Shown here: one piece after another, positions 44,899 through 53,604 of the stretch
How positions within the stretch are numbered: the first letter of the stretch is position 1
Layout: each line of letters begins with the position of its first letter
NCBI GenBank assembly: GCA_018780265.1
Contig: JADMJV010000040.1
Span: 22,253-86,252 of the forward strand
From: a bacterium
Lineage (GTDB): Bacteria; Vulcanimicrobiota; Xenobia; Xenobiales; JADMJV01
Length of the DNA: 64,000 bases
Reading direction: 5' to 3'
The notes under the pieces: generated by a model
What the model saw: the letters and a program-made list of their open reading frames with translations, nothing else
Databases searched by the model: none
What the model was told of the DNA's origin: nothing
Program-made: the position numbers and the translations under genes

Positions 44899-46255
44899 AA
44901 ACCCCGTCGGTATGAGCGACCAATCGATAGTGGGCTCGGATTGTTTCTAGCGCCCCTGGGGGCAGTCGATCAGCGTGCCCGCCAACAGGATCTTCTTCCA
45001 CCGGAAAACTCAAAACAACATGGGCGACCTCCCCCCGGCGGAGTACTTCTAAAAGGGGGCCGGGATTCCACTTCCCGGCCAGAGCCAGTTGCCGAGCCAG
45101 GTAAGGAATGATCAACGGAGGTCGACCGAGCGCCGTAGTGTACCAGGTGTGTTCCGCCAACACCGCTCCCGGCTTCCCCTCCAGAGCGCTTTTCACCAAT
45201 TGCATTTCGCGATGCATGGCCGGCAGCAAAAAGCCCATGTGAAAGCCGCACCAACCCAGACCGAACAAAAGAAGCACGGCTGGACAGACGATCTGCTCGA
45301 ACCGCCCGCCTTGGTAAGTCGCCGCCACGGTTGTCAACAGAGAGCAGACCACAGCCAGTTCGAGCAGATAGTTGGCTCCGGAGCCGACCCGGCCCAGCGA
45401 AACGATGCACAAAAGGGTGGCCACGAATCCGGCGCCCCACGGTTCCAACACCTGCCTGGCAGGTTGTGGCAGTTGCCCAAGGGTACGGATTAGACGACCA
45501 GAAATGACCATTCCTGGTAGCAGGGGAATCATCCAGAGAGCCTTCACCAAAAAATTCGTCAACGACCAGGGAGCCACTGTCTGGAGGACCAGGGGTCGAA
45601 ACAATCCACCAAACCCCAAGGCGCTACCCACCAGAACGAGAAAACTCAACACCAGCAGGGCGCCCGAGCGGGGATAGCGCCACAGAGCCCAGAGGCACGT
45701 TCCGACAGGCAAGGAAATCAGGCTGTGCTTGGTAATCAGCGCCAGGGCAAAGAGGGTTCCCGACCCGATGGGCCAACCCCGCAAGCGCAACGAGGCCCAG
45801 GTTACTCCGGCCGTAACCAGGCAGAGGCCCAGGGCGTCCGGCGCGCAGCTTGACGCATGGTAGGCCGCCGACGAAGTGCCTCCTAACAGGAGGGCCGCCA
45901 GGATCCCGCTGCGCCGGTCTCCGGTAGCCTGGCTGGCGCAGCAACCCACCAAAGCCATGGTGACCCAAAAACCGGCCAGGGAAATCAGGCTGCCGGTAGT
46001 CAGGATGCCTTCGTCGCGGGGTGCGACTGCCGCCACCAATCGCAAAAAGAGGGGGGGATAGTTGGTAATTCGCATCGGCAGTGAGGTCGGTTCGGCGTAG
46101 ATCGATTCTTGGTGGCGCAGCAGCCAACACCAGGTTGCGCTATCCCCGTCACTATAGAGGTAAGGAACCGCATAATAGATGGCGCATCCCCACAATGCCA
46201 CAGTGACCAGAAAAGAGGCTACCGTAAGAAGTACGCGTGGGGTGTCACCCTTCAA
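44783..46255 (-). CDS. GT-C-like multi-spanning membrane protein
   Basis: 490 residues, TTG start at 46255 overlapping the stop of the upstream YbhN-type gene by four bases. About ten helices. The loop YSDGDSATWCWLLRHQESIY with RITNYPPLFLRLV has the D-x-D and NYPPL elements of GT-C sugar transferases. The last 35 or so residues (Pro/Ala/Arg-rich) are encoded antisense to the GT87 gene and probably have no function. Substrate unknown. Confidence 0.7.
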   Translation of the reverse strand: MKGDTPRVLLTVASFLVTVALWGCAIYYAVPYLYSDGDSATWCWLLRHQESIYAEPTSLPMRITNYPPLFLRLVAAVAPRDEGILTTGSLISLAGFWVTMALVGCCASQATGDRRSGILAALLLGGTSSAAYHASSCAPDALGLCLVTAGVTWASLRLRGWPIGSGTLFALALITKHSLISLPVGTCLWALWRYPRSGALLVLSFLVLVGSALGFGGLFRPLVLQTVAPWSLTNFLVKALWMIPLLPGMVISGRLIRTLGQLPQPARQVLEPWGAGFVATLLCIVSLGRVGSGANYLLELAVVCSLLTTVAATYQGGRFEQIVCPAVLLLFGLGWCGFHMGFLLPAMHREMQLVKSALEGKPGAVLAEHTWYTTALGRPPLIIPYLARQLALAGKWNPGPLLEVLRRGEVAHVVLSFPVEEDPVGGHADRLPPGALETIRAHYRLVAHTDGVFIYQPLAPDPARSSRQAIRCGPAPAGRPSSPAAARHRN

Positions 46256-47199
46256 TCGCGAAACCCGCAGTGGCGGAATTCGCTAATTCCCACCAGGGTG
46301 GTGGGAATCCAGTAGGACGCCCGGTAAAGCAGGGCAAAGGCCAGCGCTGGTTGGGCTGCTACGCCAAAGAGACTCAGGGCCGCCATGGCGCCGGCTTCCT
46401 GAACCCCGAGCTGTCCTGGCGTTGAGGGCACAAGCCCGGTCACACGCATTGCCAGGCAAACGATAATACATGAGGGCAGGGAGAGCGAAACGCCCACCGC
46501 CGCGAGGACCAGCCAGACCATCCCGGCATTGGTCAGGTCAGCCAGGAGCGAATACAACAATCCAATGATCCACAGACGTGGTTTGCGACAGACCTGAATG
46601 CCCCGGCCCAGGTCACTCAGAAATCTCTTCAGGCCGCGTTGATCCAGGCCGGCCTCTGGGGGGCTGCTGATCCAACCCACGAAAACCAGCATCAAGGCAA
46701 CCCCCAGGCCGATCGCCGCGACCACCCCGAGCGAACCGAGCAGCTTGGGAGGCAGGCTGGCCAGCCCCATCAAAAGGCCGATCTCCAAAGTGACGGCCAG
46801 GGCTTCCAGGACCTTTTCAAGCCCTTGAGCAGCTACCATATCGCCGAGGGAAAAGCCGTAATAGCGCGCCAGATATCCGGTCCGCAACACTTCCCCGGCC
46901 GGTGCCGGGAGTATATTATGGGCCGCCGACTGGGCCAGTGTTACCGAGATGAGGTGGCGAAATACCAGGGGTTTCTGGTGTGCCAACGGTTCGATGATGA
47001 GACGCAAGCGCAGCGCGGCCAGCCAGGTAAACAAGACCAGATTGATCAGAGCAGCCAATAAAATCAGGTTCAGGTTGGCCGCGCCAATGGCATCAAGCAA
47101 AGCCCGGGGATCCAGGTCACGGGCCGCCAGCCAGACCAGAAAGCTGAGCAGCGCTACCGCGACGGTCCATCGGATCAGGCTCTTGGATTTTGCTGGCAT
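46252..47199 (-). CDS. YbhN/LPG-synthetase transmembrane-domain family protein
   Basis: 315 residues with seven or eight hydrophobic helices (from residue 10) and the family landmarks LLAALINLVLFTWLAALRLR near 45-65, NILPAPAGEVLRTGYLAR near 115-132 (the P-x-G-E motif), and PSTPGQLGVQEAGAMAALSL near 255-275. These proteins (UPF0104, AglD/MprF membrane domain) are linked to lipid or polyprenyl glycolipid handling. Overlaps the methyltransferase upstream by 25 bp and the GT-C gene downstream by 4 bp. Confidence 0.85.
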   Translation of the reverse strand: MPAKSKSLIRWTVAVALLSFLVWLAARDLDPRALLDAIGAANLNLILLAALINLVLFTWLAALRLRLIIEPLAHQKPLVFRHLISVTLAQSAAHNILPAPAGEVLRTGYLARYYGFSLGDMVAAQGLEKVLEALAVTLEIGLLMGLASLPPKLLGSLGVVAAIGLGVALMLVFVGWISSPPEAGLDQRGLKRFLSDLGRGIQVCRKPRLWIIGLLYSLLADLTNAGMVWLVLAAVGVSLSLPSCIIVCLAMRVTGLVPSTPGQLGVQEAGAMAALSLFGVAAQPALAFALLYRASYWIPTTLVGISEFRHCGFRD

Positions 47200-47861
47200 T
47201 CGTTTCTGCGCTGCAGCAGCCTGATGACATACGGTCGTTGCGCATCCGGCTCCAGACGCTCCGAGAGAACCGAAAAGCGGGGGTCCTTTTTGAAGGGATG
47301 GTGCAAAAGGCGACCCATCGGCCAGGAATCAACCAGGACCAGGTATCCTTGGGGTTCAAGCAAGGAGAGCAGCCTATCTTTCATTTTGACAAGTCGGCGG
47401 TAGCTGCCCATGTGACTCAGCGTCTCCGCGCAAAAAATAAGATCGAATTCGCCCAGTCCGTCGACCTGGAGGATGTTGGCGCTCCTAATTACAACTTGAG
47501 AAGCGGGCCTCAAGCGCTCTTGGGCTCGCTCGACAGCCACTTCGGCCACATCGACTCCGAGCACCGAGTCGGCCTGTCCCCAGGCGGCCAAACGCTGAGT
47601 AAACACGCCCTCGGCGCAACCCACCTCGAGGGCCCGACGGTACTGGTGTGAAGGCAAGCAATGGAGCGTTGCCGCGTACTTGCGCGTCTCATACTCGCTG
47701 GTTTCGTAGGCCCACGGGTCGACCTGGCGATAGCGAAGCGACCAGTACAATCGGGGCCATATTTGGGGCAGCAGACCATTCAGATAAAAATTGAGCACAC
47801 TGAGAGCAAACCTGGCCTCCCCCTGAAGAAAGGCCAGGCCTGAGCCCGCCCATTTCGGCAT
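47175..47861 (-). CDS. SAM-dependent methyltransferase (class I, NodS-like)
   Basis: 228 residues. Motif I is ALEVGCAEGVFTQRLA, motif II-like VLGVDVAEVAVERAQER, then FDLIFCAETLSHMG and LLEPQGYLVLVDSW. The closest type known to me is the NodS/ubiquinone-type small-molecule methyltransferases that act on sugars or lipids. An N-terminal 70 residues (LNFYLNGLLPQIWPRLYWSL) may form an amphipathic or membrane-attached segment. First gene of the three-gene operon with the YbhN- and GT-C-like genes. Confidence 0.85.
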   Translation of the reverse strand: MPKWAGSGLAFLQGEARFALSVLNFYLNGLLPQIWPRLYWSLRYRQVDPWAYETSEYETRKYAATLHCLPSHQYRRALEVGCAEGVFTQRLAAWGQADSVLGVDVAEVAVERAQERLRPASQVVIRSANILQVDGLGEFDLIFCAETLSHMGSYRRLVKMKDRLLSLLEPQGYLVLVDSWPMGRLLHHPFKKDPRFSVLSERLEPDAQRPYVIRLLQRRNECQQNPRA

Positions 47862-48041
47862 CTAACTTACGCTCACCAGTTCATGCAAATCCATGGAGAT
47901 TTTGCCTTCGCGAGTCGGGCCGGCAATTCCTCACGTAGCCAACTGCGAAGGATTTTGGGATTCTGTTGACCAAGCCCTTAAAAATCGAAGGGGGCTTACA
48001 ATGCCTGCTGGCTTGTTGGCCGAAGATGAGAATCCCCACGG

Positions 48042-48602
48042 ATGAGCGACGTAATTGTTTGGTTGGTGCGCCATGGAGAGACGGTCTGGAATGCCCAGCG
48101 CAAAATTTCAGGCTGGGTCGATGTAGAACTGTCGGAGCGGGGCCAGCAGATGGCCCGCGATCTGAGACCACGCCTGCACCCCGAGGAGTTTGATGGGGTG
48201 TGGAGTTCGGATTTGCGGCGAGCCCTGGACACGGCCCATCTGGCCTATGGCCGGCCCACTCAGCAGGATTTGCGCCTGCGCGAACTGGATTTTGGGCCTC
48301 TGGAGGGCGAAGATTGGACTCTGATTCCTCAGCACCAGCAACGCGAGGTGCTGGCCTTCAGTGAAGACTGCACCTTTGGCGGCGAGAAGATCTCGGTTTT
48401 TGAAGAGCGCGTCTTTGCCTTTCTGGATGAATTGCCCCCGGGCCGGCACCTTCTATTTGTCCACGCCGGAGTGATTCGGCTGGCCCTGCGGCGGGCCCAG
48501 GCCGACAAATTTGTGCCGCCTACCACCGTGGCCATCGTCAATTGGACTCGCAAGCATTTACTGGAGATGCACCTGGGTCCCGAAGTGGAGGGGCACAAAT
48601 AA
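48042..48602 (+). CDS. Histidine phosphatase (phosphoglycerate-mutase-like)
   Basis: 186 residues. The catalytic RHG lies at residues 10-12 (WLVRHGETVWN), followed by GWVDVELSERGQQMA, SSDLRRALDTA (second Arg), LRELDFGPLEG (Glu acid) and LLFVHAGVIRLAL (second His). It is the short branch that includes alpha-ribazole phosphatase and sugar phosphatases. No cobalamin genes are near, so substrate is open. The stop overlaps an ATG (TAATG) of a truncated downstream frame. Confidence 0.9.
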   Translation: MSDVIVWLVRHGETVWNAQRKISGWVDVELSERGQQMARDLRPRLHPEEFDGVWSSDLRRALDTAHLAYGRPTQQDLRLRELDFGPLEGEDWTLIPQHQQREVLAFSEDCTFGGEKISVFEERVFAFLDELPPGRHLLFVHAGVIRLALRRAQADKFVPPTTVAIVNWTRKHLLEMHLGPEVEGHK

Positions 48603-48679
48603 TGGGTCATTTCATCGACGGAGAGTGGCACAGTGGCTCAATTCCCTCAAGCCGTATCTCATGCCAGCACCTGTGCTAG
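48602..48679 (+). pseudogene. 25-codon truncated ORF coupled to the phosphatase gene
   Basis: The ATG at 48602 shares one base with the phosphatase stop. The frame encodes MGHFIDGEWHSG and stops at 48677 inside the hairpin. The start recalls the N-termini of aldehyde dehydrogenases (FIDGEW-x-G), so this may be the 5' stub of a deleted second operon gene. Twelve residues are too few to be sure. Confidence 0.25.
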
Positions 48680-48699
48680 CATTCGCTAACACAGGTGCT
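48666..48699. terminator. Strong hairpin between convergent genes, possible bidirectional terminator
   Basis: AGCACCTGTGCTAGC, loop ATTC, GCTAACACAGGTGCT: a 15-bp stem with a single mismatch. It lies between the convergent ends at 48602/48679 and 48714. There is no U-run on either side, so a rho-independent role is not certain; it may protect RNA ends or bind a protein. Confidence 0.55.
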
Positions 48700-48713
48700 A
48701 GCAGACTCGAGGG

Positions 48714-50030
48714 TTAGCCCTGGTTGAAGGTAATGATGGCCACCTCTTGCAGGTTGTTCAACTGCACTTCGGCCGGCTCCGTGCGTATCACTCCGTCTGG
48801 AGCGATACGAACCGTGACCGGCAGTTCGCCAGCCAGCCGTCGGGCCGCCTCGAAGGGGGACAGCCCGGGCAAATCAGCGGGTTGATCCGGGCTCATCAGG
48901 GTGGTCAACTGGGTCTGGCCGTAGACATATTTCTTCAGCTTCTGGGCGGCCTTCTCGGATTCATTTTTGGGCTCGGCATTGGTGAAGTAGCGGGCATACG
49001 ATTCCAGGTCTGCCGACCCGGTCAGATAGGCTTCCCGGCGGACCAGACTGGTGGACTCCTGGCCGCGCACGGGACCCTCAGAGGGGGTAACCTCGGAGAG
49101 CAAAACCCGCTCGCCCTGACGGATTCGGTCAGCGGCATCTTGCGCCGAAATGACACGACCTCCGCCCACCGGCGAGGGGGCGCGGAATTCCAGTTCGATG
49201 CCTTGTTTCAGGCTGGCTTCGTCCAATTGCTGCATGATTTCACTCACCGAGGCCGGTATGCCCAATACCGAACCCAGGTCCTGCAGACGGGTCAGGTTCA
49301 ATTCTTGCGGCTCGGTGCGGATAATTCCGTCGGCCTCGGTGCGCACATTGACGGGCAGTTGCTTCTCCAGCCGCTGAGCGGCCGCGAAGGGAGAAAGAGT
49401 GGCCCGCTCGGGACTCTGGCCGGGTCTGAGCAGGGTGGTCAGTTCGCCCTGGCCGTAGACATACTTCTTCAACTTCTGGGCAGCCCGCTCACTGTCGTTC
49501 TGGGGCTGTGCATTGGTAAAGTAGCGGGTGTAGGATTCCAGGTCTTTGTTGCCGGTGAGGTAGGCTTCACGGCGAACCTGGGTGGTAGGCTTGTCGCTGC
49601 GCACGGGACCATCCGAATTGGTCACCTCGGCCAGCAACACCTGGCGGCCTTCTGAAAACAGCCTGGCAGCGCCCTGGCGATCAATCCGTCGGCCACCGCC
49701 CACGGGCGAGGGTGCCTTGAAGTCCAGGTGGATCCCCTGCTTGAGACTGGCTTCGTCCAGTTGACGGATCAGGTCTTGCGCCTTTTGCTGGGCCTCGGGC
49801 TGGGGGGCGACCATCACCTGAGCCTGTTGAGCCTGGGCCATTCCGGCCGCAGCGCCCAGCAGCCCCAGGCCGGCCAGCGCCACACTGGACCATTTGGGAA
49901 AACTGGAAGTAGATGGGTTGTGCTGACTCAGTTCGACCTTGTCCTGTGGCAAGCCGGGCTTCTCTCCCAAAGGTGCTCTGCGGAGTGGGCTGGCCTGGCG
50001 AAGGCCGCTCTTGGTTTGAACGCTATTCAT
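48714..50030 (-). CDS. Secreted protein with a 178-residue internal duplication
   Basis: 438 residues from ATG 50030 (GGGAG seven bases upstream). Residues 1-70 hold a polar segment (MNSVQTKSG ... PQDKVELSQHNPSTSS) and then a hydrophobic helix (SSVALAGLGLLGAAAGMAQA) that looks like a delayed signal peptide. The rest is two copies of one domain at an offset of 178 residues, about 87-264 and 265-438. QLDEASLKQGI, APSPVGGGR, SDLESY-like KDLESYTRYFTNAQP, AAQKLKKYVYGQ and DGIIRTEP occur in both. I recognise no family. Probably exported. Confidence 0.75.
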   Translation of the reverse strand: MNSVQTKSGLRQASPLRRAPLGEKPGLPQDKVELSQHNPSTSSFPKWSSVALAGLGLLGAAAGMAQAQQAQVMVAPQPEAQQKAQDLIRQLDEASLKQGIHLDFKAPSPVGGGRRIDRQGAARLFSEGRQVLLAEVTNSDGPVRSDKPTTQVRREAYLTGNKDLESYTRYFTNAQPQNDSERAAQKLKKYVYGQGELTTLLRPGQSPERATLSPFAAAQRLEKQLPVNVRTEADGIIRTEPQELNLTRLQDLGSVLGIPASVSEIMQQLDEASLKQGIELEFRAPSPVGGGRVISAQDAADRIRQGERVLLSEVTPSEGPVRGQESTSLVRREAYLTGSADLESYARYFTNAEPKNESEKAAQKLKKYVYGQTQLTTLMSPDQPADLPGLSPFEAARRLAGELPVTVRIAPDGVIRTEPAEVQLNNLQEVAIITFNQG

Positions 50031-50168
50031 AGTGGTGCTCCCGTTCGATGTCACAGACCCCCCCCAATTTGACCATGGAACGATGTGGGCCCGGAGGCCG
50101 AGTGTATCTCGTCAGCTGGATCGAAATCGTGACCGAAAGGTTGCCATCTTCCCAAGCGCTTGGGGAAA

Positions 50169-50996
50169 CTACACGGACTTTCGGGTCAGCCCGAGCAGGC
50201 CCGTCAGGGTGAGGGCCAGCCCCAATCCTTGAAGGGGTTGGAGATGCTCGCCCAGCAACCAGATGGCCAGTCCGGTAGAGCCCACCGGCTCCAGCAGAAT
50301 GCTGAGGGAGGCCCAATTGGCCGAACCATAGCGCACCGCCAGCAACAGCAGGGTGTGACCCAACAACTGGGGGATCACGGCCAGGCCCAGCAGACACCCC
50401 CACTGCCAGTGGCTATAGCCCCGCAAGGGAATGCCGGCCAGCAGGGCCACAGCCAGCAAGAGAGCGGCGGCGGTCGCATAAACTCGCAAGGCGTAAGCGG
50501 GTTGTCCGGCCTGAGGCTGGTGGGAGCGAGCCCAGAGCAGATATGCGGCCATGCTCCAGGCCCCCAGCAGAGCCAGTGCCACTCCCAGCGGTTGCACCTG
50601 CACATCCACGCGCAGCGACTGAACGCTGAGCAGCACAGTGCCGGCGAAAGCCAGCGTCAGAGCCGGGGGAGAGGTGGGCTCGCGGGAAAAAAGAGCCACC
50701 CACAAAGGACTGGTGGTGACCAGGCAGACGGACAGGTAGACGGGCAACAGATCCAGTGAGGCGATCCAGGTGGCGAAATGAACGGCCAGGAGCAAGCCCC
50801 CCACCAGCACTACGCGCAACGGCAAGCCGCTGGGGCGGCGAGCTTGAGGCCAGAGCTGCATAAGCAGGCTGGCCAAAGTGAGGCGCCAGGGCGCCACCGC
50901 CAGCGGAGGCAGGTGGCACCATTTGACCAGAATCGAGGCCCAGGACAAACAAAAACCGCCCAGCCCTAAAGCGAGCCAGGCGGTCCAGGATCTCAT
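50169..50996 (-). CDS. EamA/DMT superfamily transporter
   Basis: 275 residues, ten hydrophobic helices in two EamA repeats. The first starts LALGLGGFCLSWASILVKW; the second starts GVALALLGAWSMAAYLLWAR and carries the ILLEPVGSTGLAIWLLGEHL end that marks EamA domains. Such permeases export amino acids or other metabolites. Six bases separate its start from the end of gltA, so it could be co-transcribed after gltA. Confidence 0.88.
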   Translation of the reverse strand: MRSWTAWLALGLGGFCLSWASILVKWCHLPPLAVAPWRLTLASLLMQLWPQARRPSGLPLRVVLVGGLLLAVHFATWIASLDLLPVYLSVCLVTTSPLWVALFSREPTSPPALTLAFAGTVLLSVQSLRVDVQVQPLGVALALLGAWSMAAYLLWARSHQPQAGQPAYALRVYATAAALLLAVALLAGIPLRGYSHWQWGCLLGLAVIPQLLGHTLLLLAVRYGSANWASLSILLEPVGSTGLAIWLLGEHLQPLQGLGLALTLTGLLGLTRKSV

Positions 50997-51002
50997 GAAA
51001 GG

Positions 51003-52268
51003 CTAGCGCTGAGTGAGTGGCACAAAGTTGCGCTTGGGTGCGCCGGTATAAATCTGGCGGGGACGACAGATGCGCTTGGTGGGCTCGGCCCGCAACTCAC
51101 GCCACTGAGCGATCCAGCCGGGCAGTCGACCGAGCGCAAACATCACCGTGAACATATTGGTGGGAATACCCATGGCCCGGTAGATGATGCCGGAGTAGAA
51201 GTCCACGTTGGGATAAAGCGAACGCTCCACGAAGTAGGGGTCCTTGAGGGCGACCTCCTCCAGGGCGCGAGCGATTTCCAGGAGGGGGTCGTTAATGCCC
51301 AGCCGTTCCAGGACCTGATCGGCCTGCTGTTTGAGAATGCGGGCGCGCGGGTCGAAATTTTTGTAGACGCGGTGGCCAAAGCCGAAGAGACGGAAGCCGC
51401 TCTTCTTGTCTTTGGCCATGTCCACATACTTCTGATAGTTGGCGCCGTCGGCCAGAATCATCTCGAGCATCTCGATGACTTCCTGATTGGCGCCGCCATG
51501 GAGCGGACCCCACAGGGCACAGACACCGGCCGCGATGGAAGCGAACAGGTTGGCTCCCGAACTGCCCACCATGCGCACCGTGGAGGTACTGCAGTTTTGC
51601 TCGTGATCGGCGTGCAGAATCAGCAGCATGTTGAGCGCCTCTTCCAGCACCGGATCCACCACGTAGGGCTCGCAAGGAGTGGCGAACATCATGTGCAGGA
51701 AGTTGCCGGCAAAAGTCAGGTCACTGCGGGGATAAATATGGGGCTGTCCCACCGACTGCTTGTAAGAGAAGGCGCAGATAGTGGAAACCTTGGCCATGAG
51801 CCTTACGATATTGTTCTCCGCCTCTTCATCGCAATCAGGGTGATAGGCGGATAGTGACGATACCATCGAGGAGAGGATGGCCATGGGATGAGCGGTGTTG
51901 GGATAGCCCTCGAGAATTTTCTTCATATTCTCGGGAATCAGTTGGTGGCGATTGAGTTCTTGGCGAAACTTACTGAGCTCGTGCTGGCTGGGCAGGTGGC
52001 CATAGATCAGCAGGTAGCTGATATCGAGGAAGGTCGCCCCGACCATCTCTTCGATGGGGTAACCGCGATAGAGCAGCACCCCCTGCTCACCGTCGATAAA
52101 GGTGATGGCGCTTTGACACGAGCCGGTATTGCCGTAGCCCAGGTCAAAGGTGATGGCCCCGGTGGCCGTGCGCAGCTTGGCGATGTCGACACCCACCTCG
52201 CCCATTGAGCCTGTGGTGATCGGTAAATCGACCTCTTTGCCGTCGTATACAATCTTGGCGCTGGACAT
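51003..52268 (-). CDS. gltA: Citrate synthase
   Basis: 421 residues from ATG 52268 (AAGGAG 11 bases upstream); the longer frame to 52379 is ignored. Oxaloacetate + acetyl-CoA to citrate, first TCA step. The active-site segments are HADHEQNCSTSTVRMVGSSG, GPLHGGANQEVIEML and FGFGHRVYKNFDPRA, with R in GAPKRNFVPL-type ending. The N-terminal KEVDLPITTGSMG with FDLGYGNTGSCQSAITFIDG is the hexameric type II (Gram-negative) enzyme. Lies downstream of a TPR gene by 70 bp. Confidence 0.97.
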   Translation of the reverse strand: MSSAKIVYDGKEVDLPITTGSMGEVGVDIAKLRTATGAITFDLGYGNTGSCQSAITFIDGEQGVLLYRGYPIEEMVGATFLDISYLLIYGHLPSQHELSKFRQELNRHQLIPENMKKILEGYPNTAHPMAILSSMVSSLSAYHPDCDEEAENNIVRLMAKVSTICAFSYKQSVGQPHIYPRSDLTFAGNFLHMMFATPCEPYVVDPVLEEALNMLLILHADHEQNCSTSTVRMVGSSGANLFASIAAGVCALWGPLHGGANQEVIEMLEMILADGANYQKYVDMAKDKKSGFRLFGFGHRVYKNFDPRARILKQQADQVLERLGINDPLLEIARALEEVALKDPYFVERSLYPNVDFYSGIIYRAMGIPTNMFTVMFALGRLPGWIAQWRELRAEPTKRICRPRQIYTGAPKRNFVPLTQR

Positions 52269-52338
52269 GAAATCTTGTGCTCCTTGACGTCGATTACCCT
52301 GGGGGGGCGGGTCCCTTCCATAAGGGAGGAACAAACCC

Positions 52339-53529
52339 CTACAAGGACTGTGTGCTTGTATAACGGGAGAGTTTCTCATCGATTGCTCGCTCTAGATCGG
52401 GCCGCTCCAACAGCCGATAAAGCTCGCGCAACTGAATCCAAATACGCACCGTCATACCGTGCTCTCCTCCCAGGTGCTCCTCGGCCAGGCCGGAGATGTT
52501 CTCCAGAATGGACTGAGCTTTTCCACGGGAGGCGGCGCCCATATGGGCGCTGGCCAGATTGAAGAGCACGGATATGCGGCCGGCCATGGGCAACTCCTCG
52601 GGCAACTCCAGGGAGCGTTCGAACAACTGAGCAGCCTGATCGTACTTCTGCTGCAAAAAGAGCACCAGACCATACTCATTCAACCAGCGGCGCGATCCAT
52701 CGCTGGAGGCAGCGCCCAAGAGAGCCGCCTCCTCGAGTCGGCCGCCATCGCGCAAGCCGATCAGTTGGCCCAGTCGGCAGCCCAGCAGGCGCGCATCGTC
52801 CTTGGGCAGGCACTGCTCCAGGCAGCGGGCCGCTTTTCCGTAGAGTTCGGCCGCCTCTAAAAGTCGCCCCTGAGCCATGAGGCTCTCTCCCATGTTGGCC
52901 ACCACTTCCCCGTAGGCCATGGTGTGATTGCCCCACATCTGCTCGATCAGTTGCAGAGTCTGTGAGCGAGCGGCGTCAGCCTGGACCGTCTGGCCGAGGG
53001 CGTCATAGACGTGGGCCAGGCTGTGCAACACTCGCGCCAGTCCTTGCGGCTGGTCGCTAAGCAGGGGGGTAAGTTGTTGCAAAATCTGGGCGGTTTCGGG
53101 CAGCTTTTCTTGCGCCATGTAAAATTGACTGAGGTTCTCCAGCGCCTGAATGCGCACAGCCTGCGAGGTCTTGCGCTGCAGTGCCGCCAAAAAGAGGGCC
53201 TCGGCCTCGGCAAAGCGCTTCATTTTGCCGTAGTCGGAAGCCAGATTGAGCAGCCCACCGGCCACCACCTCGTGGTCTTCTCCCAAAAGATCGCGCGACA
53301 GAGCCAGCGCCTGTTCTTGCAGGGCCACCGAATCGGCCAGCCGACCCTGTTGACTGAGCGCACAGGCCAGGTTGTTGAGAGCGCGGGCCAGGTGCAGATC
53401 GGGAGGGTCGATCTTGGCAGCCTCCTCGACAGTGACCATAAAGGCTTCGCGAGCCTGTTCAAAGTCACCGCTCTGATAGGCCTGCATCCCTAATTGAAAG
53501 AACATATCCCAGCGTGCTTCATCCATCAT
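52339..53529 (-). CDS. TPR-repeat protein
   Basis: 396 residues from the double ATG at 53529/53526; the upstream frame to 53925 is antisense to the phosphodiesterase gene. It is a chain of tetratricopeptide and kinesin-light-chain-like repeats: LGMQAYQSGDFEQAREAF, LARALNNLACALSQQGRLAD, GLLNLASDYGKMKRFAEAEA, VLHSLAHVYDALGQTVQADA, VVANMGESLMAQGRLLEAAE. No signal peptide, so cytosolic. Divergent from the cyclic-nucleotide phosphodiesterase gene (75 bp between starts), which suggests a shared control region and perhaps a shared pathway. Confidence 0.85.
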   Translation of the reverse strand: MMDEARWDMFFQLGMQAYQSGDFEQAREAFMVTVEEAAKIDPPDLHLARALNNLACALSQQGRLADSVALQEQALALSRDLLGEDHEVVAGGLLNLASDYGKMKRFAEAEALFLAALQRKTSQAVRIQALENLSQFYMAQEKLPETAQILQQLTPLLSDQPQGLARVLHSLAHVYDALGQTVQADAARSQTLQLIEQMWGNHTMAYGEVVANMGESLMAQGRLLEAAELYGKAARCLEQCLPKDDARLLGCRLGQLIGLRDGGRLEEAALLGAASSDGSRRWLNEYGLVLFLQQKYDQAAQLFERSLELPEELPMAGRISVLFNLASAHMGAASRGKAQSILENISGLAEEHLGGEHGMTVRIWIQLRELYRLLERPDLERAIDEKLSRYTSTQSL

Positions 53530-53604
53530 TGGCGGCCTTAGCAAAGTTTCCCGGTGAGTCCTGCCCAGAAAAGGACCCCAAGAGTGCACGAGGAACAACT
53601 CACA

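Noticed and set aside
49150..49763. Repeated DNA segments suggestive of a nucleotide repeat or CRISPR-like array
   Set aside because: The similarity is a single tandem protein-domain duplication (534 bp offset), not short regular repeats with spacers.
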